Part shown: positions 8,840 through 19,005 of the stretch, piece after piece | How the letters are laid out: every line of letters begins with the position of its first letter | Numbering within the stretch: position 1 is the first letter of the stretch | Assembly: GCA_009731375.1 (NCBI GenBank) | Contig: BJOX01000208.1 | Location: forward strand, 271,775 to 326,462 | Reading direction: 5' to 3' | DNA from: Paulinella micropora | Lineage: Eukaryota > Cercozoa > Imbricatea > Euglyphida | DNA: 54,688 nt | The notes under the pieces: generated by a model | The model's input: the letters and a program-made list of their open reading frames with translations, nothing else | Database searches by the model: none | Told to the model about the DNA's origin: nothing | Program-made: the position numbers and the translations under genes

Positions 8840-9617
8840 ATGAGCCAATTCAAAAGTTTGTTATGCCTTACTGACTTAACCTGCGACTCGCTCGACATAG
8901 CCAACCTTGATTTAACAAATGCAAACATAGTGGGCTTAACTACCTCAAAGGTTAGTCAAGGTAGCCGTTTGTATTACACAGAGCAATGAGTAAGGGATAA
9001 TGATGAGGTTAAAGCTTCAACTCAACACAGAAGCAATACTTCAAACCCGCACCAAACCAGTTTATATAATTTGACAGATACAACCATAACCACACCAGCG
9101 GGCGGTCAATTCTTAACATACAACAACATTGACGGTACATGGAAAAATACCGCCCTCGGTTCAATCGACACACTTTCTGATGTAGTCTTAACAACACCAA
9201 TAGCACCAAACAGTTATATCACATATGATACCTTAAACTGGGTAAATAAAACATTTCCAATAGATGTTGATGAAGTCTGCAATATTAATATGGGAGGGTT
9301 AAGCATAACAGGAGTAAATTTATTAAATCCAATAGAGGTTTCTTCAATCATAACCACAGCGATATTTGATGAATCCTGATGCTTTTGACACACGGTTCGC
9401 GACTAAATCAACTACTAACTTAGCAGAGGGAACTAATGATTATCTATATTACACTGACGGTCGATTCGATGCTAGTCTCGCGACTAAATCAACTACTAAC
9501 TTAGCAGAAGGAACAAATCTATATTATACCACAGCAAGTGCTAATAGTATTACAGACTTTGACACACGGCTAGCTACTAAATCGACTACTAACTTAGCCG
9601 AAGGAACAAATCTATAT
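8840..9617 (+). pseudogene. virus tail-fibre-like repeat protein, truncated
   Basis: The frame starts MSQFKSLLCLTDLTCDSL and carries 'GSRLYYTEQ' before an in-frame TGA. It resumes with 'ITTPAGGQFLTYNNIDGTWKN', 'LSDVVLTTP' and 'NSYITYDTLNWVNKT'. After a one-base shift near 9372 it has three copies of a repeat of the type 'DTRxATKSTTNLAEGTNxY(YT)'. These are the hallmark repeats of trimeric fibre proteins of tailed phages and of several protist DNA viruses and virophages. They form the receptor-contact or surface spike. The third repeat is cut in the middle at about 9617, where unrelated minus-strand sequence begins. The damage is one nonsense codon, one frameshift and loss of the C-terminal head. 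Confidence 0.7.
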
Positions 9618-9884
9618 GCTAGCTGTTTTCTCTTCCACTGCTTCAGAGGCAGACGGCGCTGCTTCCTCAGGCGCTTCAGCATGATCCCGGGAAATATCTA
9701 CGTTGTTCACTTTCCTGCGCTTGCTTGGACGATGTGTTGTCCGTGACTTAGAGACAGTGTAATGTCTTGCGCCACTGTGACTGGTACCACCCATCCCCAT
9801 GTGTCTTCGTATCGTCCACCTAGTTTGAGTGATTCTTCCTTGGCACGTACCGCAGTAACATAAATCTGTCATGCTTGCTGACAC
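9612..9884 (-). CDS. zinc-finger fragment, possibly from a transposase N-terminus
   Basis: An open frame of 90 codons with 'CYCGTCQGRITQTRWTIRRHM' spread over residues 9-29. The CxCxxC...RxxxRH pattern resembles the N-terminal finger of fungal-type TNP2/CACTA transposases. A Ser/Arg-rich and then Glu/Ala-rich stretch follows. It is joined to the broken fibre gene at one end and to the truncated reverse transcriptase at the other, so it is a fragment. The family call is tentative. Confidence 0.35.
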   Translation of the reverse strand: MSASMTDLCYCGTCQGRITQTRWTIRRHMGMGGTSHSGARHYTVSKSRTTHRPSKRRKVNNVDISRDHAEAPEEAAPSASEAVEEKTASI

Positions 9885-9920
9885 TCAGCTGTTATTTTCC
9901 TACCTGCACATCAGCACATA

Positions 9921-10364
9921 TCACAAGGTGTAAATTGTCTTGACAGCATCCCGCATACCGGGTATTGGTGCCTCGACGCTCTTGATGATCTTATTGAGCC
10001 TCGTGTAGTTGATGCAAAATCGTTGCTTGCCATCCGGCTTTGGCGCAAGCCGAACCGGTGATCGGTACTCCGACCATGACGGTGCTATTAGCCGTTTAGC
10101 CAACATATCTTGGATCATTTCCTCGCAGATCTGCTCCTCCTTGTAACTGAGGCGCGATCCGCGGAGACGAGGCATCGTCTGTCCCACTTGTCGCTCTATC
10201 TTAGCAGCGGTGTGCGTCACCCCGCCGGCTACAAGCGGTCCAAACAGTGTCTTATTCTTCAGAAACTGAGCCTTGAGACCCCGAACAAAGTCTAGTGACC
10301 CTGACTGTCGTGCCAAGACTTCGTCGATGATCTCTTCGACCGGTTTTTTTGTCTCTCGGGTCAT
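9921..10364 (-). pseudogene. reverse transcriptase N-terminal part, truncated
   Basis: The 147-codon frame contains the entry to a Ty3-type RT. 'MIQDMLAKRLIAPSWSEYRSP' is followed by 'VRLAPKPDGKQRFCINYTRLN' and 'PIPGMRDAVK', the fingers region that binds primer-template. It then stops after YTL. The catalytic FxxLD and YxDD blocks are absent, so the protein cannot polymerise. The frame overlaps the upstream ORF by about 110 bases in another frame, which points to a frameshift near 10300. Confidence 0.75.
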
Positions 10365-10840
10365 CCGGGTACTCTAAGATGGCGTCCGGATCCTCAACCT
10401 CATCCTTCGCGTCCCTGCCTGGGTATCGCGTGGTGGACTGGTTGTCCCATGTTGCAAATTCCTGAAGTTCTATTAACATATCGGCGTATTGTTTCGCTGC
10501 CGACTTGTGAAAGAACACCGGAAAGATCTGAAAGGCAATCTCCCGCATGTCATCTACCTTTCGGGTCAGTAGTTTGGTTCTGTATGCCAGACCATCCTGC
10601 CTTGATCCTAATCGGAATGCCATGAGTGGTTTAGCCTGTCGACTAGGTATCGGTATCGGGTCATCGACCACCCTATCCAATACATCCATCCACCACATCA
10701 CGGTGGGGTGTATCGGGAGTATAATGGTGATATCTTCGCCCCGATCCAACCTGTCAGCCAGAAGTTTCGGCACCTTCGACAGGTTCTCGGGCTGTATAGG
10801 CTCCGATCCCTTGTACTATAGTTTTAACTTTTCCATCACA
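10252..10840 (-). pseudogene. protease-RT spacer module
   Basis: After a TAG near 10814, the frame carries 'PENLSKVPKLLADRLDRGED', 'ILPIHPTVMWWMDVLDRVVD' and 'PIPIPSR', then 'FRLGSRQDGLAYR' and 'MREIAFQIFPVFFHKSAAKQ'. The same order and spacing is found in the full element at about 33590-33950. I do not know this domain from standard Ty3 elements, where protease and RT are nearly adjacent. Its conservation across two divergent elements means it was under selection. It may be a tether, a processing substrate or a structural domain. Confidence 0.6.
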
Positions 10841-11380
10841 TTATCGTCCTCTGTGACGTTTAGATGCATGGAAAACCAAGCTCGATTTGACCCTTATGAA
10901 TTCATGTGGCCGTTTCTGCCCACCCCCATATAGGTAGGTTTGGTCAAAGCCGTGCCATGATTCATCCTGCTTTCGCAGCAGCAAGATTTGGGCCTCGCGC
11001 TCAGCTGCCAAATCCTCGAAGCCCGCCCATGGGCCGGTCCGCTCCGGGACATAAACATTCGTGTATACCCATGCTGTGCCAGCGGGCGTAACACGCTGCT
11101 GTGTCCGTATACCATGCGGTATGGGGGGTGCGGGCGGGATCAAGGTCACCTGCGCTCTCCCCCTATACGGATGATCTACCGGACGTTCTGGACTAGGGTT
11201 AAGTATGGGGTATTCCGCCACATGTCGGCCCCTTCCATACTTAATTACATCCTGCCCTAATAAAAGCTGAGCTTCCATCATCTTCAGATCAGGTTTACCC
11301 AGCACTATCGTTCCCGGGAAATCTGGCACTACCAAGACGTGTATTGTGTACGTCATGCCAGTCGGGAATTCCACCGTCAA
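10841..11380 (-). pseudogene. protease C-terminal half and downstream linker
   Basis: The frame continues the protease of the next ORF, with 'HVLVVPDFPGTIVLGKPDL' and 'LLLGQDVIKYG', matching 'FYVCPEYSGGLLIGF' and 'VHYG' in the full element. Further on, 'GGQKRPHEFIRVKSSLVFHA' corresponds to its 'DGKKGPYVFLQNRYCFHA'. It starts four bases before the stop of the upstream ORF, in the -1 frame, so the protease is split across the two frames. Confidence 0.65.
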
Positions 11381-13110
11381 CGGTATACGACCATGATCGC
11401 ACTTCTTCCGTCGTTAGCACCCCGGATATATCCGAGCTTCCCTTCGCGTGTGAAATCGAATAACTTTCCTAATTTATCTATAAATCTTTTTCCTGCGAAG
11501 GTGATTTGTGCCATGCTGTCGTTACCGGTGTCCAGGTGGGCGTTGAGCTCCCGCCAAAATAGACGGGTGTAGCTCATGTCCCTTGCCTCCGCTGCAGGGA
11601 GGTCCTGGGGTTCGGCTGTCGACATGAGGGCTTGTTGCAGTTCCCTCTCAGCATACCTGCGTGCCATCCGGCGTTGTGCATCGCCAAGCTTGTCCGCGTC
11701 CACCAAGGGTGTTAGTCCCATCTGGCTAACTACCGCCGGAGCAACGCTTGGGCCATCCCGTGGGCCTGGGAGCACTACAGGATTCTGTGCTGTGAATGGT
11801 GATGCAGTATATATGTTGTCTGCGTGTGGGGGGAGTGCATGGTCAATATGCGGTATATTCGGGTGATTAATATCGGAACCTGCCACCGTTCCCGGGGCTA
11901 GTCGAACACGACGACCGAGCAAAGACCGTTGAGGTGCTATTTGTTGTTTTGCCCTGGCTTTAATGTTAATCACCTTGTTCTCAAAAAGGGCTGTTTTCTG
12001 TAGTGAGGCGACTGGGATGGAACCTGCCTTGCTTACGCAGGTGTCCGCTGTGCGGACACGGCAACTTAGCCCGTCCATTTTACCATCATCCTCACTAGCC
12101 GCCTGTGCGACATCGTCTTCGGGTGGAGATGGGTGAGGGTCCGCCTGTACATTATTGCGGATGGTCGTCACCTCAGGTGAAGGTGTACGGCCACGACTAC
12201 TGTTGTGCCCCTCTGTTATCTCTGCGCTCACCCCTGCCGTAGCAGTACTATTGACTGTGATCGAGGGGTCTGTGACCCCCGCAAAACTATCTACTTGCGG
12301 TGTAGAAGGGGGCTCAGCAACCCTAGCAGTCGGTGACTCGATACTGACTTGTGTCACCTGACCTGGCGTTGGTGTAGCCTCCATTCTTACTGTCTTATCT
12401 ACTACTGGTGCGGGTGGGGACACAGCAACCCTAGCCGTCGGTGACTCAACATCGGCTTGTGTCACCTGACCTGGCGTTGGTGTGGCCTCCGTTACCATCA
12501 CCCTATTAACTAGTGTTTCTGTTACTACTGCGCCTGTCCCGACAACTAGTCCATCACCCTCTGCGGTGGCTATCGTTTCCAACGGGTGTGCAAAACGCAC
12601 CCGCTTACGTGCCCCGGGGTGTGTCCTTTCCGTTGATTGTCTAGGACTTGAATTTGCGCTTCTTGGAGGACTTGTGTCCTGCTGGCTGGCCTTGGCCTGC
12701 ATAACACATGTGACGCATTGCTTGCGTTTGCGTTTGCGTTTGCGTGCTGTGGGCTTACCCATCTGGCTCAGGAGTGTCTCCTGACCGGGCATATATGCCG
12801 CGAACTTGTCGGCCGCCGGGAATCGTCTCTTGAGCATTTCGGCTTCCGCATCGAAGGCGGCGCACCAACTCGCCACGTGCCCGTTTGGCATCAGAGAGAC
12901 CCGTCCGTGTTCATCAACGTCCGGGAATGGCAAGTTCATGTGTGCCTGCTGTTTCGGGCAAGGCACCCAATCGCCATCTTCCGGCCTCTTGACTTTCGAC
13001 TCTCCCGCCTTGTATCTGCGTATATACCGCCTCATCGCTATTGGGTGCTGTGGGGTGCCAGGGAATGTGTGCCATCGTTGACACGACTTTCCCATGAGGC
13101 AAGGCCACAC
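11377..13110 (-). CDS. gag-pol linker region ending in an aspartic protease active site
   Basis: The 577-codon frame begins with a Cys/His-containing region ('WVPCPKQQAHMNLPF'). A basic RKRKRKRK run follows, then a long Pro/Thr/Val-rich linker with two tandem copies of a roughly 45-residue unit around 'ATPTPGQVTQ...ESPTARVA'. The C-terminus has 'LNAHLDTGNDSMAQITFAGK', a DTG aspartic protease signature. Such proteases cut Gag-Pol in virus-like particles. The frame ends inside the protease and the rest follows in the -1 frame. The Met at 13110 is arbitrary, since the gene would be read through from gag. Confidence 0.65.
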   Translation of the reverse strand: MWPCLMGKSCQRWHTFPGTPQHPIAMRRYIRRYKAGESKVKRPEDGDWVPCPKQQAHMNLPFPDVDEHGRVSLMPNGHVASWCAAFDAEAEMLKRRFPAADKFAAYMPGQETLLSQMGKPTARKRKRKRKQCVTCVMQAKASQQDTSPPRSANSSPRQSTERTHPGARKRVRFAHPLETIATAEGDGLVVGTGAVVTETLVNRVMVTEATPTPGQVTQADVESPTARVAVSPPAPVVDKTVRMEATPTPGQVTQVSIESPTARVAEPPSTPQVDSFAGVTDPSITVNSTATAGVSAEITEGHNSSRGRTPSPEVTTIRNNVQADPHPSPPEDDVAQAASEDDGKMDGLSCRVRTADTCVSKAGSIPVASLQKTALFENKVINIKARAKQQIAPQRSLLGRRVRLAPGTVAGSDINHPNIPHIDHALPPHADNIYTASPFTAQNPVVLPGPRDGPSVAPAVVSQMGLTPLVDADKLGDAQRRMARRYAERELQQALMSTAEPQDLPAAEARDMSYTRLFWRELNAHLDTGNDSMAQITFAGKRFIDKLGKLFDFTREGKLGYIRGANDGRSAIMVVYR

Positions 13111-13346
13111 TCAAAATCGACGTTCTGGTAAGCGGTTAAAAGCCAGTGGGTGGTGAAAATAATCACACAAAGTATTAGACTTGACCGTTGGCGGATTGCC
13201 AAGGTCGTCTAACCTCTGTACCCCGTACGGGCATCCAGCCGGACCAGGGTCGATGGCTAATGAGCTGAGAGGTTGATTGGTTTGCCGTGGGATTGTACGT
13301 GTTTTCTTTTTCTTTGTCGCCGGCTAACCGGCGGTGGTGTGTCTGG

Positions 13347-14732
13347 CTAACCGGCAGGTGTGGGAGGTAACATGGGGGGTGGTATGGGCGGTGGTGAGTA
13401 CATGGGCATGGTAAACTGTGGTGCTTGGTACGTATGCGGTGGCGATGTCAAGCCCACCGGTGGTGGAGAATGAAACCCCGAAGTAGATTGTTGGGCATAT
13501 GGGTTAGGGCTAACCCCCGCTGGAGAAGATGTAGATGCGTATGGGTTTGGAGAATGTCGCGGCCCCTGGCCCCAATACGGGTTCGAGGAGCTCGATGAGG
13601 TCGACGACGATGACCAGTATGGGTTAGGTGAACTCGAGGGGGATCTCTGATAGGAGCTGGACCCCGTATAAGAGTGGTCTCCCCATGAGGTGGATGTGAC
13701 GAAGGACAGTATGTCGAACTGTGGTTCGTTTGCCTTGGCCTGATGATCAGGCAACGACAATCCCACAGCCTGCATGGCCTGCAGCAAGATGTTTGCCCGC
13801 CGCATACGTTCGTCCTTGTTCGCTTTAGAGCCGAAGATCCTCTTCACAAAAGTTGCATCCCACGCTGATACTTCGACCAATCGGTCAACGCGAAAACTCT
13901 GAAGCGAGAATGCGCGGTCATCGGCATCCTGTGCCTGTGACAAGACGTTGCGAATGTATCTTTCCCCCGTTGTTCGGCCTTTGGTGGTCGTTGCTCTAGC
14001 GATGCCCTTAAGGACTGCCACTAGTAACATCGCCAAATCAGCGCGAACTAGGGGCGTGATCAGCTTTTGTGGAAGGTCCACGATTTCGTTGTGTGGCACA
14101 TCGGCTTCCCACATACGTTGTGCCATTGCCGACACCAGGTCGGCGACGATAACAGGGTCGCACATGAAACCCCAGTTGGCCCCCTTTACAAATTGTTCGA
14201 GCAGGTAATGAGGTCGGCCGGGAGGCTTCAATTGTCCCCCTTGAATCAGTCGGCCCGCTTCCTCATCCCATTGTGGCCATTTGTGCGTTAACAAGTCTTG
14301 GGATGCCCAACGACTGGCTTTGTTGGCTAACATCTGTTTAGTGTCTGCAGCGGTTAGACTGAACTGTCCAATCGTGCTGTCTAGACACGTATAGCCCAAC
14401 AAAAGCAAGATACCTTCGCCATAATCAATATTGACTTGCGGGTTATACTTGCCATAGTCAAAAGTTGTGGCCTTGTCAAGCCGAGTCAGAGCTCGTTCGA
14501 CCAATTTGTCGTTCGCTTTCTTTTGTTCTTCCGTGGTGTTTGAAGGTCGGTTGTGTCCGCCACCCCCTTGGTTTCCCTGGGGCGGGACAACTACCGCCTT
14601 GTGAAAGAAGACGAATGTCGTTCCCTCTGGGACGACAGTTGCTCTGCCATCATTGCCATATGTGACATGAACCTCGTTCGCTAGGCAAATTCGGAGGATG
14701 TCACTGATGGTCTGTGCTACTAACTCGCACAT
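13347..14732 (-). CDS. gag-like capsid region
   Basis: A 461-codon frame. Residues 60-320 are helix-rich with few prolines ('QMLANKASRWASQDLLTHKW', 'VKGANWGFMCDPVIVADLVS', 'LITPLVRADLAMLLVAVLKG'). This broadly parallels the helical region of Gag in the full element (its residues 400-560). Residues 330-461 are a Ser/Pro/Tyr-rich tail with repeats of 'NPY(W/A)', which could be a disordered C-terminus. Gag proteins form the retroelement particle. The assignment rests on position and character rather than a clear motif. The frame overlaps the upstream one by 13 bases. Confidence 0.5.
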   Translation of the reverse strand: MCELVAQTISDILRICLANEVHVTYGNDGRATVVPEGTTFVFFHKAVVVPPQGNQGGGGHNRPSNTTEEQKKANDKLVERALTRLDKATTFDYGKYNPQVNIDYGEGILLLLGYTCLDSTIGQFSLTAADTKQMLANKASRWASQDLLTHKWPQWDEEAGRLIQGGQLKPPGRPHYLLEQFVKGANWGFMCDPVIVADLVSAMAQRMWEADVPHNEIVDLPQKLITPLVRADLAMLLVAVLKGIARATTTKGRTTGERYIRNVLSQAQDADDRAFSLQSFRVDRLVEVSAWDATFVKRIFGSKANKDERMRRANILLQAMQAVGLSLPDHQAKANEPQFDILSFVTSTSWGDHSYTGSSSYQRSPSSSPNPYWSSSSTSSSSSNPYWGQGPRHSPNPYASTSSPAGVSPNPYAQQSTSGFHSPPPVGLTSPPHTYQAPQFTMPMYSPPPIPPPMLPPTPAG

Positions 14733-15678
14733 AGAGAGGAAGTTGCACCAATAGAGCTTACTGCCGGATGGGGAGCGATTTTCTTCTCCAGCGCCTTACC
14801 ACCTCTAATAGCCTTCTCAAACACCATGGTGGCCTTGAAGTATTTGAACTTCGTTGCCATCCTACTCACCCAGGTCCACTGATGCTGTTCGATTGTATCA
14901 AGCAGCTCGTTAAGGGTGTCCCGGGCTTGGGCAGCTGCTGTTGAATCGTCCTCAGAGGGGAGAAGCTGTTTCTTCCAGCTCTTGTGCTCTGTGAGGGTGA
15001 AATTGCAACCGCAGCACTCAGGTTTCGTACTGAAACTATATTCGAAGCTTGTATCTCCGAGATAAACACCAGCAACCCTGCCGAGTTGGGCCACTTTGTG
15101 TCTGTAGCTAGTTCTTTATCTGGGTCCTGCGTGAAAGGAAAAGTGAGAGAGGGTTGCAGATCCTTTTTCTCAACGAATAAGGTATTCAGCAGCGCTGGGT
15201 ACCTTTGGTGGTTTATCTGCCACGCTTCGTCTAATAAGGAGTCACGCACGGTTGCTAGAACCCTGTAGAGGTCCATAACATGATGTATGGTAGCGGTACC
15301 ATTTGCAGTAAGGCTCGGATTGAACAAATGCATTAGTCCAATAGCCCCTTGTATCGAGGGTTCCTTGAACATACACCTGTACCAAGTTGCCTCCTCGTAC
15401 ATATTATTCGGGAAAAGATGCATCGAGTTGTCGTTTGGGTTTGTCCCATGTTCCTCGTCATCTTGAGGGTTGCCTGGCCATCCCTCGGCTGGGCCTCGGT
15501 ATCGGTCCAGCACCACCTTCGTTTGAATTGCACGAGCCGGAATTACCAACCCATTGTCGGGCCCTCTCCATGGGGAGCGAGGGACAGGTTCCTCCTGTGC
15601 TCGTCCTCCTCCCCTTGCGGGAGTGGTAAATCCGCCGCCTGTGGCGGGCGTGTCGTTACCGTCTGCTTCGTCAGACAT
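14720..15678 (-). pseudogene. gag N-terminal region with frame breaks
   Basis: The start is the ATG at 15676-15678 (MSDEADGNDTPATGGG), because the 79 codons upstream in the same frame look like untranslated leader. The frame runs to about 15070. A shift there leads to a second frame ('GVYLGDTSFEYSF', 'WTWVSRMATKFKYFKATMV') that ends at 14720, and another shift leads into the ORF at 14732. The protein is helix-rich and has an RG-rich stretch near the start. Two frame changes in one gag suggest decay or sequence errors. Confidence 0.5.
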
Positions 15679-16950
15679 GTCGAGTTTTATAGCGATGCAT
15701 GATCTCGTTTTAGAGCCTATCCACGCCATGTTCAGTGTGCCCCTGAAGGGTCGAAACGAGCAGATGGAGTCGTATGTTCTGATGTTGTGTAAGTGTGCTG
15801 TTGTGTTTGTCTTTTTTGTTGTCGGGTGTTCTGTTCGCTGTGTCGTCACTGCTTGTGTCAAGCACGATGTTATACAACACGACAACCAACTCACACCCAA
15901 CACAACAATCAACAAATAACAGTCAAGGAATTGGTGGACTCACCCTCCCCCTCTGTCGGGGGAAGCCTTGCTGTTCCTTCTGCCAAGCCAGACGATGTGT
16001 ACGTGTGCACCCTGACAAAGTACACCACACTTGTGCTTCACAAACAAGTCGGTTAGCAACCTTACTCCACCCTCGTGCGTACACGATCAAGAATCGTTCA
16101 AAAAGGTTTTCAATGATCCTTTCTGGGCTCAGCCCAATAGGTCACTGTTATTGTCCTTTTGTGAAAGAACCTTTCCCAACTCAAAAACTAACCGAAGCTT
16201 TGCCTTTTTGAGTTATGGGGGGTGTGTTTGTGAGTGTTCTCGTGTGTGTATGTGTTTGTGTGTACCGAGTGCTGCTGACTCTTCACACAACAACGGCTGA
16301 TGCCTTGTGAGTTGCTCGGTGTCCGAGTTTTTTTTTTTTTTTTTTTGTTCTTGGTGACCTATATGACACCACACACACGTTGTTAGTGCTTGGGTGTGAT
16401 GTGAGGTATGTGTCTCGTCTGTGTGTCTACGAGAGTGTGTATGCCTGTGTGTGTACCGAGTGCTGGTGACTCTTCACACACTTGTCGTTGATGTCTTGGG
16501 AGCTGCTCGGTATCAGAGTTTTTGTCCTTGCTGACCTTGGTGACACCACACAACACGTTTGGAGTGTTTGAGTATGATGTAGGGTGTGTGTTTCGTTGTT
16601 TGTGAACAAAAATAAAAATTGTTCCCAAAACACACTCCTTTTTAGCCTCCCTGTCTTCAATTTACACTCAATTCCCCCGGCCTATGTCTTAATAGACTGG
16701 CCTACCACCCCTTTGAGAGATGGCTACCTTCTTTGGTGTGGGATGGGTGTTGTTTGTCTAAACAGGTTTTATGCGCGAGGCCGCGGCCCCTTCTGCCCTC
16801 CCCCCCTTGGCTTTCCTCCCTCCCCCCGCGCTGGCTCCAAAGGAATAGGATTCTGTATGTGTGTTGTTTGTTTGTTTTTCTTCTGCCTCGTTGCACGTAA
16901 TGAAGTTTCAACATCGTTTGTGTGTGTTACGTGTTTGTGGCAGTACAACA
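15679..16950. other. leader / possible 5' LTR region of the minus-strand element
   Basis: There is no gene. A segment of roughly 150-165 bases around TGTGTACCGAGTGCTG...CTCTTCACAC occurs twice in tandem with divergence (about 16255-16420 and 16447-16600). The region is rich in TG/CA and holds a T20 run at 16329-16348. By position it should contain the 5' LTR and primer-binding region, but with no second LTR copy the boundaries cannot be set. Confidence 0.4.
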
Positions 16951-17520
16951 CAGCATCGGATTTTTGATGAAAATCTTCAATTTTCTTCCTTGTGTTTCTC
17001 ATCACCCGGATCGTGTCTGCATGAGGAAAATACCTTTAAATCATCAAAAACACTTAATTTAATAAAATTGAAAAGATTTTATTTATAAAATTTTAAATTC
17101 AAAATCAAAAATTCAAATTTTAGATGAGGCGAATTGTATTTACATGTTTTTCACCACCCAAATTTTCCCAAGTCAGAAAAATATGATAAACACGTCCACT
17201 GGCAGCATTTTTGAGCGGGATCATTAATATATATCATAATTCAAGTAAATGTGATAATAAATATTATTCTCTACCACCAGCATCGAGAACATAATCAGAA
17301 CTTCACTTGAAATCTGAATTTTTCATAAAAAATCCTCAATTTTGCCCAAGTCATAAAGCTAACATTAAACATCAGAAAGCTCAGATTAATCGCAGGTTTT
17401 GCATGGGATAGTTAGTATTAATCATAGAAATCATATTATCAATGTTTTCATTAAAATAGAATACTAATTAATAAACAAAAATTTATGCGAATTGTAAGTC
17501 TATGTGTGACGTTTTGACTG

Positions 17521-17522
<2 letters not shown>
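16951..17522 (+). repeat. dispersed repeat family R570, copy B
   Basis: Same sequence and orientation as 3143-3713, differing at scattered positions, and likewise ending in GACTGGCGAGAGA and a GA array. Upstream flanks of the two copies are unrelated, so the left boundary is real. Confidence 0.85.
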
Positions 17523-17559
<37 letters not shown>

Positions 17560-17652
17560 AGAGAGAGAGAGAGAGAGAGATAGAGAGAGAAACGAGAGAG
17601 AGAGAGATAGAGAGAGAAACGAGAGAGAGAGAATGAACGAGAGAGAGAGATC

Positions 17653-17694
<42 letters not shown>

Positions 17695-18027
17695 AAGAGA
17701 CTCTGAGAGAGACGAGAGCGAGAGAGAGAGAGAGAGAAGGAGAGAAGGAGAGAGAGGGAGAGAGAGAGGGGGGGGGGGGGGGGGGGGGAGGGAGGGGGGN
17801 NNNNNNNNNNNNNNNNNNNNNNNNNNNNNNNNNNNNNNNNNNNNNNNNNNNNNNNNNNNNNNNNNNGAGAGAGAGAGAGAGAGAGAAGGAGGGAGAGAAG
17901 AGAGAGAGGGAGAGAGAGACAGAGAGAGAGAGAGAGGGAGGGAGGGAGGGAGGGAGGGAGAGGGAGGGAGAGAGAGTGTGTGTGTGTGTGTGTGAATGTG
18001 TGTGTGTGTGTGAGAGAGAGAGGGAGA

Positions 18028-18072
<45 letters not shown>
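17523..18072. repeat. (GA)n-rich array with a 67-base gap
   Basis: GA, GGA, GGGA and TG units. Positions 17800-17866 are N within a G run. Arg/Glu and Ser/Leu translations are artefacts. Confidence 0.95.
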
Positions 18073-18073
<1 letters not shown>

Positions 18074-18082
18074 CGAGAGCTC

Positions 18083-18996
18083 TTCAGTACGGGAGAGCAG
18101 CTGGTTCGTTGGTGGGAGCCCACGGCGCAGCTGCTAGTTGTATTCATGACCTACGTGATCGCGCAAGTTGCCGTGGGCTCCGTCAAGGTGTACCTCTACG
18201 GTATACGAGACTTTTGCCTTCCGCGAGGGCAGGCGGACCGCCTGCGAATTATCATGTCGAGCGCTGTTGGCGGGGAATCAAACGTATGAAAAGGCGGGGC
18301 AAGGACAAGAGGCTCACGCTGACTGTCAATATCCTTTTGAGAGCAATTGTGTTTGCTATGCAACAAATTTCCACTTGTAAAATGGGGCCCAGAGACTGCC
18401 ATAACCTGACCGTGATATGCATTATTATGGTATGGGGGGTGGTGGGTTTATTCCGCATCGGAGAGCTAGTGACGTCTCGGGGCCTCGACGTTATGCCTGT
18501 GTGCTGCGTCGGTATCATTGTACGCTTTGTGTTGATGATGGGGAAGAATTTTTGAGGATCAATCTTGATGGTTCAAAGACTGACCCTTTTCGCGGGGGGT
18601 TAGACGCCTGGCTCGGCTCATTAGACGTCAGTGCTATTTCACCCCTTTTCTGGCATGATCAGCTCGAAGCGACAGGTGTCTCGGTTGGGCTAAACCGAGG
18701 GAAGGCCCAGGCTATGTTCCGGTGGGCGGACGGGCAGGCAGTAGCCCGAGAGCAGTTCGTAAAAAGGGCACGAGACCTCTTCGCTGCGGCCGGTATCGAC
18801 GATGGCAGCTCTTTCAACGGGATATCGCTGCGGCGTGGGGAGGCCAAGTCACTGAAGATGCGAGTGCTGGGGATCTAGCGATCATGGTACGCGTGCGGGG
18901 CGGTGGACTTCCGATTGCTTTCGCCGCTACATTGATACACCGCGGAATGAGATTTTATTAGAGCAGCGTGGCTTGCTGGACCTTGTGAGAGGGTGA
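18083..18996 (+). pseudogene. tyrosine recombinase (DIRS/Crypton type), broken
   Basis: Three frames together give the enzyme in order. The core-binding part has 'FMTYVIAQVAVGSVKVYLYG' and 'ERCWRGIKRMKRRGKDKRL'. Next come 'GLFRIGELVTSRGLD', which carries the first catalytic Arg, 'EEFLRINLDGSKTDPFRGG' and 'NGISLRRG' with the second catalytic Arg. The end is 'SDCFRRYIDTPRNEIL', whose Tyr (codon near 18928) would be the nucleophile. The TGA is at about 18994. Tyrosine recombinases of this kind integrate circular DNA copies of DIRS-like elements or excise and insert Cryptons. At least three one-base shifts inactivate the gene. No RT is present beside it, so I cannot choose between the two families. 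Confidence 0.7.
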
Positions 18997-19005
18997 GAGG
19001 CCTTG

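Larger units (their letters stand above)
9921..15678 (-). mobile_element. Ty3-type retroelement, minus strand, lacking its 3' half
   Basis: From gag start (15678) to the beginning of RT (9921) the order gag, linker, protease, spacer module, RT is kept. The element stops in the RT N-terminal region, so the RT active site, RNase H and integrase are missing, and I see no second LTR. It is a divergent relative of the full element at 28564-39187. The protease flank and the protease-RT spacer align residue by residue with that element. The GC-richer composition (10-16 kb) contrasts with the AT-rich viral-type genes next to it. A leader or LTR should lie between 15679 and 16950. Confidence 0.75.
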
